A DNA stretch of 64,000 nt, from positions 124,001-188,000 of the forward strand of contig DAISVY010000005.1 in NCBI GenBank assembly GCA_036826635.1, written 5' to 3'. The DNA comes from DAISVY01 sp036826635. Lineage in GTDB: Bacteria; Zixibacteria; MSB-5A5; GN15; FEB-12. Made by a program: the position numbers and the translations under genes. Positions 1 to 8,876 of this stretch are shown here, one piece after another; position 1 is the stretch's first letter, and each line of letters opens with the position of its first letter. The notes beneath the pieces are model-generated. The model worked only from the letters and a program-made list of their open reading frames with translations. It searched no databases and was not told the origin of the DNA.

Positions 1-296
1 AGGATCACGTAGTCACCGATAGTCAAATCGCCGTTGGCCTGAATTTCCACGTCCGTGCCGATTCGGCAGTGGGAACCGAGAGTCAGCTTTTGGGGGTAGA
101 TGAGGTTAACTCTTTCATAGAAGAAATTATCCTCACCCATACAGCGCAGCCATTTGCGGTAGAACCGTCCACGCAGAACGGCCCCGAGGTAGCCGGGAAT
201 GGGAGCCAGTCGGGCCTGCTTGTGGTAATAACCGTGTGGTCCGGTTAAGTCCCACTTAATGCGGCGCAGCGTATTTATGAATGACCTTAAACCCAT
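1..296 (-). CDS. Hexapeptide-repeat acyltransferase, 3' end outside the window
   Basis: The minus strand reads open from an ATG at 296 to the window edge, giving about 98 residues beginning MGLRSFINTLRRIKWDL. The last part, with LGSHCRIGTDVEIQANGDLTIGDYV, has the every-sixth-residue aliphatic spacing of left-handed beta-helix (LbH) acyltransferases. The first ~70 residues look like the basic helical N-terminus common in sugar O-acetyltransferases of polysaccharide loci. The catalytic region lies beyond the window, so acceptor and donor cannot be judged. It is followed on the same strand by two more polysaccharide genes, which supports a role in sugar modification. Confidence 0.7.
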   Translation of the reverse strand, partial: MGLRSFINTLRRIKWDLTGPHGYYHKQARLAPIPGYLGAVLRGRFYRKWLRCMGEDNFFYERVNLIYPQKLTLGSHCRIGTDVEIQANGDLTIGDYVI

Positions 297-380
297 ATAG
301 TTATGATTTTGCTATGGTAGATATTTATTCGGCAAAAGGGTAGTTTTCATTGAAGGATTTATATGGCGGCGGACCGGCGG

Positions 381-1319
381 CTATTTGCTTTCGGCCAGTG
401 TCTGTCGCAATTGCCGGTACAGGCGGATGAATTCGTCATTTTTACGGCCTTTGATCAGGTAAGACAAATGTGCCTGAAACGACGACCAGCCAAGGAAAAA
501 CCGGTAAATGGCAAGGAGCGGTTTTACCGCCCGGGAGTAGCGGCGGCGATAATAGACAAGGCGACTCCGGAGAAAATGCACCTGGGAATCGATTGTCCCG
601 CGCTTGTCACGGCTGGCCCCGACGAGGTGGATGATTTCGATGTCGGGAAGATAATAACTGCTGAAACCGGCCTCGCGCATGCGGCAGAAGTAGTCATTTT
701 CCTCCGAGAAAAGGAAATAGTCCTCAGCCAGGATGCCTATCGTATCGATAACTTCTCTTCGAATGAGCACGCAGGCCGCCGACAGAGCCTGAACTTTGAT
801 CGGTTTGCTTAGGGCCGTCCATTCGATGCGGGTGCCATTGAAGAGCCGTCGGAACAGGCGGCCGAAGGGGAAGAAATGGTACACCAAACAATAGCGTAGC
901 TCACCCATCAGCGAAGGTAACGGCCAGAAGGAATGCTGAATCTTGCCGTTGGGATGCAACAACCGCGGTCCGATGGCGGCAGCAGCGGGATTTTCACGGG
1001 CGTAGTTTATCAGTTGTTGCAGTGAACCGAGCGGTACCACGGTATCGGAGTTCAGGAGAAGGTAGTACGAACCTTCGGCAATACGCAGTACCTGATTGTT
1101 GGCTCGGGCGAAACCGACGTTTTCGGTGTTTTCGATCAGGCGGACCTGTGGAAACTCGTCCTTTATCATCGCCGCCGAACTGTCTTCCGAGGCATTGTCC
1201 ACCACCCAGACTTCGCTCTCGCCGTCCAGCCCGGCCAGCTCGTCGTAAAGCGAGCGCAGGCAGTCGCGAGTGAGGTCCACGGTATTCCAACTTACGATGA
1301 CAACGACCAACTTAGTCAT
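381..1319 (-). CDS. Family 2 glycosyltransferase (WbbL/rhamnosyltransferase-like)
   Basis: This 312-residue protein has a GT-A fold N-terminus: VVVIVSWNTVDLTRDCLRSL, then VVDNASEDSS for nucleotide binding, and the metal-binding NSDT motif near residue 91 in place of DxD. The acceptor-side acidic motif SEENDYFCRMREAGF lies near residue 205. The pattern is that of cytosolic WbbL-type transferases that add rhamnose or another deoxysugar to a lipid-linked oligosaccharide. There is no transmembrane segment apart from a hydrophobic patch near the C-terminus. It is transcribed leftward with the acyltransferases on either side. The sugar specificity is not visible. Confidence 0.85.
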   Translation of the reverse strand: MTKLVVVIVSWNTVDLTRDCLRSLYDELAGLDGESEVWVVDNASEDSSAAMIKDEFPQVRLIENTENVGFARANNQVLRIAEGSYYLLLNSDTVVPLGSLQQLINYARENPAAAAIGPRLLHPNGKIQHSFWPLPSLMGELRYCLVYHFFPFGRLFRRLFNGTRIEWTALSKPIKVQALSAACVLIRREVIDTIGILAEDYFLFSEENDYFCRMREAGFSSYYLPDIEIIHLVGASRDKRGTIDSQVHFLRSRLVYYRRRYSRAVKPLLAIYRFFLGWSSFQAHLSYLIKGRKNDEFIRLYRQLRQTLAESK

Positions 1320-1406
1320 ATCACCACCCTTTCCGGGTCAGGCTAAGATCAAGTTGTCCGGTCGCTGATGTCGATACGGGATGTCGCGCTGAGTCGCGGG
1401 AAAAGA

Positions 1407-1994
1407 CTAATTGTTATGTTCCCGGGCGCTGGCTTCCGTCGCTTTTCTGACAGCGTTACGGAAACCGATCACCCGGGCCGGATTTCCGGCCAAAATAGAA
1501 TACTCTTTGTACTGTTTGGTGCCTACTACCGCCCCGGCCGAAACCACACAGCCGTGGGGAAGATGTACACCGGGCATAATAAAGGCGTTGGCGCCGATCC
1601 AGACGTCGTCGCCGAGCACGACCTTGTGATATTCCGCCCCCTGGTCAAGGACCGGGAGATCGGGATCATCGAACCGGTGGTTCTGCGTCCATATTTTCAC
1701 GCCGGGTCCGAAGACGACGTTATCGCCCACTTCGAGTCCGCCACCGGCTTGGATGAAGTTTTCATCGCCGATACCGAAATTTTTCCCTGCTCTGATATTT
1801 TGAATGTTGCGAAAATGCACGCCTTCAAGAACCCGCAGATTCTCGCCGACCGAGCCGAAATGCGGGGCCAGCAGCCGCCGCCGAAGAACCACCCCGTATT
1901 CCCCGGGACAGTTGCGGATAAGGGCGAAATACAGGCGGAAACGCCCCTCGGCGTTCATCATCTCGCGCAAAAATAACCTCAATGCCCGCAGCAT
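1407..1994 (-). CDS. LbH-type sugar O-acetyltransferase
   Basis: This 195-residue protein has an N-terminal helical part (about 1-50) followed by hexapeptide repeats such as VGDNVVFGPGVKIWTQ and LGDDVWIGANAFIMPGVHLPHG. The NHRFDD segment supplies the histidine that acts as base in maltose/galactoside/colanic-acid O-acetyltransferases. The C-terminus ends with the AGNPARVIG motif seen in this family. It most likely transfers acetyl from acetyl-CoA to a sugar of the exopolysaccharide. It is divergent from the epimerase at 2294 across a 299-bp AT-rich gap that probably holds both promoters. Confidence 0.85.
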   Translation of the reverse strand: MLRALRLFLREMMNAEGRFRLYFALIRNCPGEYGVVLRRRLLAPHFGSVGENLRVLEGVHFRNIQNIRAGKNFGIGDENFIQAGGGLEVGDNVVFGPGVKIWTQNHRFDDPDLPVLDQGAEYHKVVLGDDVWIGANAFIMPGVHLPHGCVVSAGAVVGTKQYKEYSILAGNPARVIGFRNAVRKATEASAREHNN

Positions 1995-2232
1995 GCTTTT
2001 GCCCTATCCTGGGTACTTCGATTCTCCGAGATATTGGTGATTTGCAATCGCCAAGCGGCCCGGAATTACGTTTCTGTTTTGTTTGTCGGCGATTTGCTTC
2101 TTTCTATAAATAAATATAGCACATAAGCGGAGATCGACAACAGGTAATCGCTTGTCGGCGTTATCGGTACTACGGTTTGCCGACTGCGGCGTTCGGTGTT
2201 GCTGGACAAAACCGACCACGGGCCGATAATAC

Positions 2233-2261
2233 TTGACACCAAAGAGGTTGGCGGTCAAATT
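2233..2261 (+). promoter_or_regulatory. Possible sigma-70 promoter for the epimerase/ugd operon
   Basis: A perfect TTGACA lies at 2233-2238 and, after 17 bp, a weak CAAATT at 2256-2261. It would give a leader of about 26 nt before the ATG at 2294. An AT-rich stretch with TATAAA near 2105 in the same gap is an alternative site. Only the -35 element is strong. Confidence 0.35.
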
Positions 2262-2293
2262 GCGCTCTCCGAGAAAGCCAGGGATTTAAGGAA

Positions 2294-3256
2294 ATGGCGA
2301 ATTCAATTCTGGTCACCGGCGGCGCCGGGTTTATCGGTTCTCATCTGGTGGATCGTCTGCTGGCCGGGGGCCATCGGGTCACGGTTCTGGACAATTTCAA
2401 TGATTTCTACGATCCGGCCATAAAGCGGGCCAATGTCCGGACCCATCTGGACCATGATAACTACCGACTGATCGAAGCCGATATCCGCGACCGGGACGCC
2501 GTTCGGGCCTGCTTTCGGGAAGGTCAGTTCGAGCAACTCATCCATCTGGCGGCTATGGCCGGGGTGAGACCGTCAATCGCCCGTCCGGTTCTCTATCAGG
2601 AGGTCAACCTGATCGGCACCATGAATCTTCTGGAAGCCTGTCGGGAATACGGGATCGCCAGGCTGATTTTCGCGTCTTCGTCTTCGGTCTACGGCAACAA
2701 TGAGAAAGTGCCTTTCAGCGAGAGCGATCCGGTCGACAATCCTATTTCGCCGTATGCTTCCACCAAGAAATCCGGCGAACTGATGGCCTATACCTACCAC
2801 CATCTCTACGGTATCCCCACCGCCTGTCTGCGCTTTTTCACCGTCTACGGTCCCCGACAACGTCCGGAGATGGCGATTCACCTGTTTACCGACAGGATAT
2901 ATCGCGGCGAGGCGATTGAGATGTTCGGCGAGGGAAAAAGCAAGCGGGATTATACTTTCATCACCGATATTATCGACGGCATTATGCGTTGCCGTGAAGC
3001 CGATTTCGAGTACGAGATATTCAACCTCGGTCGTTCCGATACCGTGACTCTGGCCGAGTTAATAGCGAAGATTGAACGTTATCTGGGTAAGAAAGCCGAT
3101 ATCATTACCAAACCGCATCAGCCGGGGGATGTCGAGCGGACATTCGCCGACGTTTCCAAGGCCCGTCGATTGCTCGGCTATGAGCCGAAAGTCTCGATTG
3201 ACGAGGGGCTGAAGCGTTTTGTAGAGTGGTATACCGATACGCGGAGGAAAGCATGA
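2294..3256 (+). CDS. NAD-dependent sugar epimerase, UDP-glucuronate 4-epimerase-like
   Basis: This 320-residue extended SDR has the NAD-binding GGAGFIG at residues 9-15. The catalytic triad is visible as the SSSSVYG serine and YASTKK (Tyr154, Lys158). The segment DNFNDFYDPAIKRANV after strand beta-2 is typical of the CapI/LspL UDP-glucuronate epimerases that make UDP-galacturonate. Its stop overlaps the start of UDP-glucose dehydrogenase, whose product UDP-glucuronate would be its substrate, so the pair would supply UDP-GlcA and UDP-GalA. UDP-glucose 4-epimerase or dTDP-glucose dehydratase activity is less likely. Cytosolic. Confidence 0.85.
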   Translation: MANSILVTGGAGFIGSHLVDRLLAGGHRVTVLDNFNDFYDPAIKRANVRTHLDHDNYRLIEADIRDRDAVRACFREGQFEQLIHLAAMAGVRPSIARPVLYQEVNLIGTMNLLEACREYGIARLIFASSSSVYGNNEKVPFSESDPVDNPISPYASTKKSGELMAYTYHHLYGIPTACLRFFTVYGPRQRPEMAIHLFTDRIYRGEAIEMFGEGKSKRDYTFITDIIDGIMRCREADFEYEIFNLGRSDTVTLAELIAKIERYLGKKADIITKPHQPGDVERTFADVSKARRLLGYEPKVSIDEGLKRFVEWYTDTRRKA

Positions 3257-4554
3257 ACATCTGTATGGTGGGCACCGGCTACGTAGGGCTGGTGGCCGGT
3301 ACCTGTCTGTCCGATTTTGGAATGAACGTCATCTGCGTCGACAAGGACGAGTCGAAGATAGAAGCTCTTAAGAAAGGCGAGGTGCCGATTTACGAGATGG
3401 GTCTGGGCGATCTTATTCGCAAGAATGTCGCGCTGGGCCGGTTGCATTTCTCGACCGATCTGGAAGAGGCGGTGGATCGCTGTCTGGTCATTTTCCTGGC
3501 CGTGGGGACGCCGGAGAGAGAGGATGGTTCGGCCGATCTCGGTGCGTTGCACGCCGTTGTCAGGCAGGTTGCCACTTCCATGAGCGATTACAAGATATTG
3601 GTAACCAAAAGCACCGTGCCGGTCGGTACGGCTAAGGCGCTGCGGAAGATCGTTCGGGAGAACCTCAGCAAAGAGGTCGAGTTTGATATCGTTTCCAACC
3701 CCGAATTTCTGCGTGAAGGGGCGGCGGTCAATGACTTTTTGCGTCCCGACCGGGTCGTGATCGGTTGTGACTCCGAGCGTGCCCTGGCTGTAATGCGGGA
3801 TATTTACCGCCCGCTTTACCTTCTGGAAACGCCGATTATCTCCACCTCCAACGAAACGGCCGAGGTTATCAAATACGCCGCCAATACCATGCTGGCCCTG
3901 AAGATTTCGTATATCAACGAGATCGCCAATCTGTGCGACAAAGTAGGGGCCGACGTTTATCGAGTCGCTTCGGCTATCGGTATGGATAAAAGAATCGGGT
4001 CGAAATTCCTGCACCCGGGGCCGGGCTACGGTGGTTCGTGTTTCCCCAAGGACGTCAAAGCCATCGCCAAGACGGCCGACGAGGTGGGTTATGATTTCAC
4101 CATCGCCAAAGCTATCATAGACGTAAACGAAAAGCAGTGGCAGCGAGCGGTTGATCGGGCTCGCGAGGTGATGGGTTCGTTCGAAGGTAAAACCGTCTGT
4201 TTGCTGGGGCTGTCGTTCAAGCCGGAGACGGATGACGTTCGTGAGGCCCCGGCCATAAAGATCGCCCGCGTGATGCGGGAAGAAGGGGGCACGGTTCGGG
4301 CGTTCGATCCGGCCGCTATGCAGGAGGCAAAGAAAGAGCTGCCGGATATAACCTGTTGCCGTGACGCCTACGAAGCGGCCGATGGGGCCGACATGGTGAT
4401 AATTGCCACCGAGTGGAATGAATTCCGCGATCTTGATTTCCAGCGGCTCAAGAAGGTGTTGCGGGAGCCCGTGGTATACGATACGCGGAACATTTATGAT
4501 CCCGGACAGATACGAGGACTGGGGTTCAAGTATCTGTGTACGGGGCGTCCCTGA
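3253..4554 (+). CDS. ugd: UDP-glucose 6-dehydrogenase
   Basis: The 433-residue protein oxidises UDP-glucose to UDP-glucuronate with two NAD+. It shows the N-terminal Rossmann motif MVGTGYVGLVAG, the LAVGTP loop, and the catalytic cysteine in GYGGSCFPKD (Cys263). The C-terminal domain has GLSFKPETDDVREAP. The ATG at 3253 is chosen over an in-frame GTG at 3226 because it follows GGAGG directly, matches the family N-terminus, and overlaps the epimerase stop as ATGA, suggesting translational coupling. It provides uronic-acid precursor for the exopolysaccharide. Confidence 0.95.
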   Translation: MNICMVGTGYVGLVAGTCLSDFGMNVICVDKDESKIEALKKGEVPIYEMGLGDLIRKNVALGRLHFSTDLEEAVDRCLVIFLAVGTPEREDGSADLGALHAVVRQVATSMSDYKILVTKSTVPVGTAKALRKIVRENLSKEVEFDIVSNPEFLREGAAVNDFLRPDRVVIGCDSERALAVMRDIYRPLYLLETPIISTSNETAEVIKYAANTMLALKISYINEIANLCDKVGADVYRVASAIGMDKRIGSKFLHPGPGYGGSCFPKDVKAIAKTADEVGYDFTIAKAIIDVNEKQWQRAVDRAREVMGSFEGKTVCLLGLSFKPETDDVREAPAIKIARVMREEGGTVRAFDPAAMQEAKKELPDITCCRDAYEAADGADMVIIATEWNEFRDLDFQRLKKVLREPVVYDTRNIYDPGQIRGLGFKYLCTGRP

Positions 4555-4613
4555 TCCGTCGGTTGCTCCCAATCGCCGGCGGCGGGCCTGATCCGCGCTG
4601 TCAGAGAAACGCA

Positions 4614-6071
4614 ATGGATGCCTACCCGGAACATCGAAAAAACCGGTTGATCATCAGAAATTCCCACCTGGCGTGGGGGCTGCTGGTGGTATTCTGTCTG
4701 GTGACGGGATCGCTTTCGGTACTTGTTCCGCCCATGTTCATGATGGGGCTGGCCGCCGTGCTCGTGTCGGTGGTGGTGGTTTTCAAATACCCTTACATCG
4801 GGCTTTTAATTTATCTGGCTACATTTTTGATCCGTCCGGCCGAGTTGTATCCGGCGCTGGAGCCGTTGCGCGTTGAACGAATGATCGGCATCCTGGTGCT
4901 GCTGGCTACCCTGATCAAACACAAACGCCAGTATGGCCGCCTGTTTTTCCCCAATGATCTGGGCACCAGAATGCTCCTGCTGTTCTGGGGGTTGCTGTGC
5001 GTCTCGTGGGTCATAAGCTACGACCGTGCCGATACCGTGGCCACGATAGAGAGCCTTTTCAAACTGATCGTCTTTTATATCATCGTTATCTACGAGGTGA
5101 ACAGCCGAAAACGCTTCGACGTCTTCATGGGTGTTTTCCTACTGCTGATCGCGTTCATTGCCTTTCTGGCTTTTCGCGATTATTACGGAGGCGGGGCCAT
5201 TTATCGGATGGGGATCACGCGGGCGGTCGGACGAACCTCGGCCGGGGGCGACGCCAACACCCTGGCCGGTACGCTTGCCACCACCGTCCCGCTGGTGATT
5301 ATGTATTTCCGCGCTCATAAACACCTGATAATCCGGCTGGGTTGTCTGGGGGTGCTTGGCCTGTTGCTTCTGATGATCGTCAATACGGGCTCGCGAACCG
5401 GGTTACTTACCCTGCTGGCCGGTATCGCGGTCCTGGTGTGGTTTTCCCGTTACCGTCTGGTGACGGCGATTGTGGCGTTGTTGCTGCTGTGCGCAAGCTG
5501 GTTTGTCATTCCCGATCAATATCGCCAGAGATACATGACGATGGTCGACGACGACCGGGATCTCGACGAAGTATCTTCCGGGCGGGTGGCTATCTGGGAA
5601 AACGGCCTGCGCATGTTTTTCGGTCGTCCGCTGTACGGGGTGGGAGGAGGTGCTTTCCGGACGGCCAACGGTTCGGGTGATTTCGGTCCGCCGATAGATA
5701 TGCAGCCGCACTCGATTTATATACAGATTTTCGCTACCTACGGTATCATAGGTGCCCTGGTCTGGTTTACTTTTCTGGGGCATCTTATCTGGCAGCTTCT
5801 CCATGCACGGGCTCCGGCTCCGGACGATGACGATGAAACGATTGATGAAACTTCGAAGCTTGGTACCTGGTATGATCTGATGCGGCAGGCCATGTTCTGT
5901 ACGGTGGTCGGACTGATGGTGGCGGGCGTGTTCAGTCATTCGTTGTATCGCTATACCTGGTATTTGATGGCCGCCATGGCGGCGGCGCTGACGGCTATAT
6001 ACACCAACGAGGCGGAGAAGTTGGAAACCAAAGACAACGCGGAGCCGGTAGCGGCTGCGGTCGGGGAATGA
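4614..6071 (+). CDS. O-antigen ligase/Wzy-type polymerase family membrane protein
   Basis: About 486 residues with roughly ten hydrophobic segments and one large periplasmic loop. That loop has GRPLYGVGGGAFR, then PHSIYIQIFATYGIIG, the region that in WaaL/Wzy proteins carries the functional histidine. The family joins lipid-linked oligosaccharides or ligates them to an acceptor at the periplasmic face of the inner membrane. The start at 4614 (MDAYPEH) lies after a modest AGAGAAA; an upstream ATG at 4536 inside ugd would add an unlikely leader. It is co-oriented with ugd and the CapK-like genes. Polymerase versus ligase cannot be told from sequence. Confidence 0.8.
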   Translation: MDAYPEHRKNRLIIRNSHLAWGLLVVFCLVTGSLSVLVPPMFMMGLAAVLVSVVVVFKYPYIGLLIYLATFLIRPAELYPALEPLRVERMIGILVLLATLIKHKRQYGRLFFPNDLGTRMLLLFWGLLCVSWVISYDRADTVATIESLFKLIVFYIIVIYEVNSRKRFDVFMGVFLLLIAFIAFLAFRDYYGGGAIYRMGITRAVGRTSAGGDANTLAGTLATTVPLVIMYFRAHKHLIIRLGCLGVLGLLLLMIVNTGSRTGLLTLLAGIAVLVWFSRYRLVTAIVALLLLCASWFVIPDQYRQRYMTMVDDDRDLDEVSSGRVAIWENGLRMFFGRPLYGVGGGAFRTANGSGDFGPPIDMQPHSIYIQIFATYGIIGALVWFTFLGHLIWQLLHARAPAPDDDDETIDETSKLGTWYDLMRQAMFCTVVGLMVAGVFSHSLYRYTWYLMAAMAAALTAIYTNEAEKLETKDNAEPVAAAVGE

Positions 6072-6072
6072 A

Positions 6073-7449
6073 ATGAGTCTGTTTTCACTGACGACCAGAC
6101 ATGTATTCGAGCCGCTTTTTGCCTTTTCCGAGCACAGTTCGCATCTTAAGGTGCTGGCGGAAATGGAGAAGAGCCAGTTTCTCACCGAGAGTCAGGTGCG
6201 TGAGTTGCAGTTGCAGCGGCTGCGCAGGCTTCTGGTGCATGCCCGCGAAAACTGTCCGTTCTACGCCGAACGTATGGCGGCGGCCGAGTTCGACCCAAAC
6301 CGGGTAACGAGCCTTGACGACCTGCGTAAACTCCCCTCTATTACCAAAGCCGATATTCAGCAGCATCGTGAGCGGATGAAAGCCGCCAACATCCCGGACG
6401 AACGGCTTGTTCCCAATCAGACCGGCGGTTCCACCGGGGCACCGTTGAAGTTCTATCTGGATCGGGAGCGGTTGTTCTCGCGCAAGGCGTCTACAATGCG
6501 GCACGATAGCTGGTCGGGGTGGAACGTGGGCGAGAAGATGGCTATTTTGTGGGGAGCACCCCGCGATTTCTCTTATTCGCGTTCCTTTAAGGGCAGGATG
6601 AGAGCGGTTTTACTGGAACGACGCCTGATGCTCGACGCCAACGGTATCACGGCCGCCAAACTGGCCGAATTCGAAAGCAGCCTCAAGCGGTATCGCCCGG
6701 TTGCCTACCTGGCGTATGCCAGTGCCATGTACCTGTATGCGCGTTATCTCAGAGAAAAGGGTCATCGCGATTACCATCGCCCCCAAGGGATCATTACCTC
6801 GGCGGAGATTCTGACCGAGGAACAGCGCCGGTTGATTGAAGATGTGTTCGGTTGCAAAGTGTATGACCGCTACGGTTGTCGCGAGACGAGCGTGGTTGCT
6901 TCCGAATGTTCCGAGCACGCCGGGATGCATATCAACGCCGAGAGTCTCTATCTGGAATTTATCCGGCGTGACCGACCCTGCCGGGCAGGGGAGATGGGAC
7001 AGGTGGTCATTACCGACCTGCTGAACTACGGCATGCCCTTCATCCGTTATCAGATTGCCGATATGGGTATTCCTCTCGAAGGACCATGCAAATGCGGGCG
7101 GGGGCTGCCGCGGATGCAAATGGCTGCCGGTCGGGTTACGGAGTTTTTGATCAGTCCCGAGGGGGTAATCGTTTCCGGGGTCTCGCTGGCCACGTATTTC
7201 ATAACTTCGATCCCCGGTATTGCTCAGGCGCAGTTGATTCAGGAGAAGCGGGATTTTGTTGTTGTTCGTCTGGTTTGCACGGAGCAGTTTGATAACGACA
7301 GCGAGCGGATCATATCGGAGAAAATAGCCGAGTTTTTCGGCCCCGGGATGAAATACGAGCTTCAGAAGGTGGCGACGATACCTCTCGAACCTTCGGGAAA
7401 ACACCGTTTTTCGATCTGCAAACTCGATCCCATGGAATATCTGGTATAG
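6073..7449 (+). CDS. CapK/phenylacetate-CoA ligase-like adenylate-forming enzyme (first copy)
   Basis: This 458-residue protein belongs to the CapK/PaaK branch of AMP-forming enzymes. The ATP-binding loop TGGSTGAPLKF starts near residue 117. A YGCRE motif, NYGMPFIRYQIADMG and the cysteine pair in CKCGRG (a zinc-like knuckle typical of CapK) follow, with a GKHRFS lysine at the C-terminus. CapK homologues are common in polysaccharide loci, but their acyl substrate is generally unknown; activation of an acyl group for sugar decoration is plausible. The start lies directly after the preceding stop. It is followed by a paralogue of exactly the same length. Confidence 0.85.
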   Translation: MSLFSLTTRHVFEPLFAFSEHSSHLKVLAEMEKSQFLTESQVRELQLQRLRRLLVHARENCPFYAERMAAAEFDPNRVTSLDDLRKLPSITKADIQQHRERMKAANIPDERLVPNQTGGSTGAPLKFYLDRERLFSRKASTMRHDSWSGWNVGEKMAILWGAPRDFSYSRSFKGRMRAVLLERRLMLDANGITAAKLAEFESSLKRYRPVAYLAYASAMYLYARYLREKGHRDYHRPQGIITSAEILTEEQRRLIEDVFGCKVYDRYGCRETSVVASECSEHAGMHINAESLYLEFIRRDRPCRAGEMGQVVITDLLNYGMPFIRYQIADMGIPLEGPCKCGRGLPRMQMAAGRVTEFLISPEGVIVSGVSLATYFITSIPGIAQAQLIQEKRDFVVVRLVCTEQFDNDSERIISEKIAEFFGPGMKYELQKVATIPLEPSGKHRFSICKLDPMEYLV

Positions 7450-7486
7450 CCGGCGTTGTCAAAAAACCGGGAAAGGAACCCGTCTG

Positions 7487-8863
7487 GTGAGTCTGTACTC
7501 GGGTCTGCTAAGATATCTGGCGTTGCCTCAGGTGCTCAGGCGCGACAACCGTCAGTCGGCCCTGCGCCACTGGCGATTTCTGCGCGACAGTCAGTACTGG
7601 TCGCCCCAAAGACTGCTTGATTACCAGTGGCGGGCGTTCGAGAAAATCCTCAGGCATGCCTGGGAACATTCGCCCTACTACCGCGAGATCATGCAACAAC
7701 ACGGGCTTACCCCGGAGTCGATCAAAACCTTCGATGATCTGCCCCGGCTTCCGATCCTCACCCGTGATATGATCTATGAGCATGTCGACCGGATGGTGTG
7801 CGACACCTTCGAGCGCGATCGGTTGCAGACGTTCTGGACCGGCGGTACCACCGGCCAGCGGGCGAAGTTTTACCGTGATCAGGAAAGTTTCAATATCAAA
7901 CTGGGCGGGGCCTGGCGTTTCGAGAATTACATGGGTAAGATGCCGTGCGACAAGATAGCTTTGATCTGGCCGGCCCATGTGGATTTCGCCGAGCAAACCA
8001 GCCGCCGGATGCAGATCAAGGACCGCTACATTTACCGACAGCAGTTCTATGCGGCCGGATCGCCGGAGCCGGAGGCGTTTGCGAGTATCTGTCGACAATG
8101 GCGCGATTTCAACCCCCGGTATCTGAAGGTGTTTCCCTCGGCCATGTACGACCTGATCGAGTATATGCGTGACAGGAAATTGGTCCCGCCGAAAACCAGG
8201 GCGGTGCTGAGTACCGGGGAGCCGCTTTACGACCGGCAGCGTCTGCTTTTCGAGGATTTCCTGCAGGCGCCGGTGTTTGATATTTACACCTCGCGCGAGG
8301 TAGGCAATACGGCCTGTGAATGTCCGGCCCACGAGGGTTTGCACATATCGATGGAGACGAGCATCGTTGAGTTTATACAAGACGGCCGGCCGGTGGAATA
8401 CGGTCAGGAAGGTGATATCGTCGTTACCGATCTCACCAACTATGGTGTGCCGCTGATTCGCTATCACATGGGAGACCGCGGCGTGCCGCTGGATCATCAG
8501 TGTTCCTGCGGTCGCGGCTTGAGGATGATGAGCGCCGCGGTGGGCAGGGTCAGCGATGATTTCTTCGGGCGCGACGGGACCCGGCATTCCGGCTCGGTGC
8601 TGATGTATCACCTGACGGTCAGGGGCCCGGCGGTCGGGCAGCTTCAGGTTATTCAGGAAACACTCACCGATTTCACGATTCGCATAACTAACAGGCCGGA
8701 GCCGACCGAAGAGAATTATGTGTATATCAAAGCCGTCATGAAACGAGTGCTGGGTGATGATATCAACCTGCGGTTCGAGACGGTCGACGAAATACCACGA
8801 GAGAAATCCGGCAAAGTGCGCACGGTGCTCTGTCGGCTGGAGAAACCGGACGGGTCGCAGTAA
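7487..8863 (+). CDS. CapK/phenylacetate-CoA ligase-like adenylate-forming enzyme (second copy)
   Basis: This is a 458-residue paralogue of the preceding gene, with the same layout: TGGTTGQRAKF ATP loop near residue 125, SREVG motif, NYGVPLIRYHMGDRG, the CSCGRG cysteine pair and a C-terminal EKSGKVR lysine. It starts at GTG 7487, preceded by GAAAGGAA. Two CapK genes in a row suggest either two different acyl activations or a heteromeric enzyme; identity between the two is moderate, so the duplication is old. Cytosolic, substrate unknown. Confidence 0.85.
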   Translation: MSLYSGLLRYLALPQVLRRDNRQSALRHWRFLRDSQYWSPQRLLDYQWRAFEKILRHAWEHSPYYREIMQQHGLTPESIKTFDDLPRLPILTRDMIYEHVDRMVCDTFERDRLQTFWTGGTTGQRAKFYRDQESFNIKLGGAWRFENYMGKMPCDKIALIWPAHVDFAEQTSRRMQIKDRYIYRQQFYAAGSPEPEAFASICRQWRDFNPRYLKVFPSAMYDLIEYMRDRKLVPPKTRAVLSTGEPLYDRQRLLFEDFLQAPVFDIYTSREVGNTACECPAHEGLHISMETSIVEFIQDGRPVEYGQEGDIVVTDLTNYGVPLIRYHMGDRGVPLDHQCSCGRGLRMMSAAVGRVSDDFFGRDGTRHSGSVLMYHLTVRGPAVGQLQVIQETLTDFTIRITNRPEPTEENYVYIKAVMKRVLGDDINLRFETVDEIPREKSGKVRTVLCRLEKPDGSQ

Positions 8864-8876
8864 CCGGGGTTGACTG

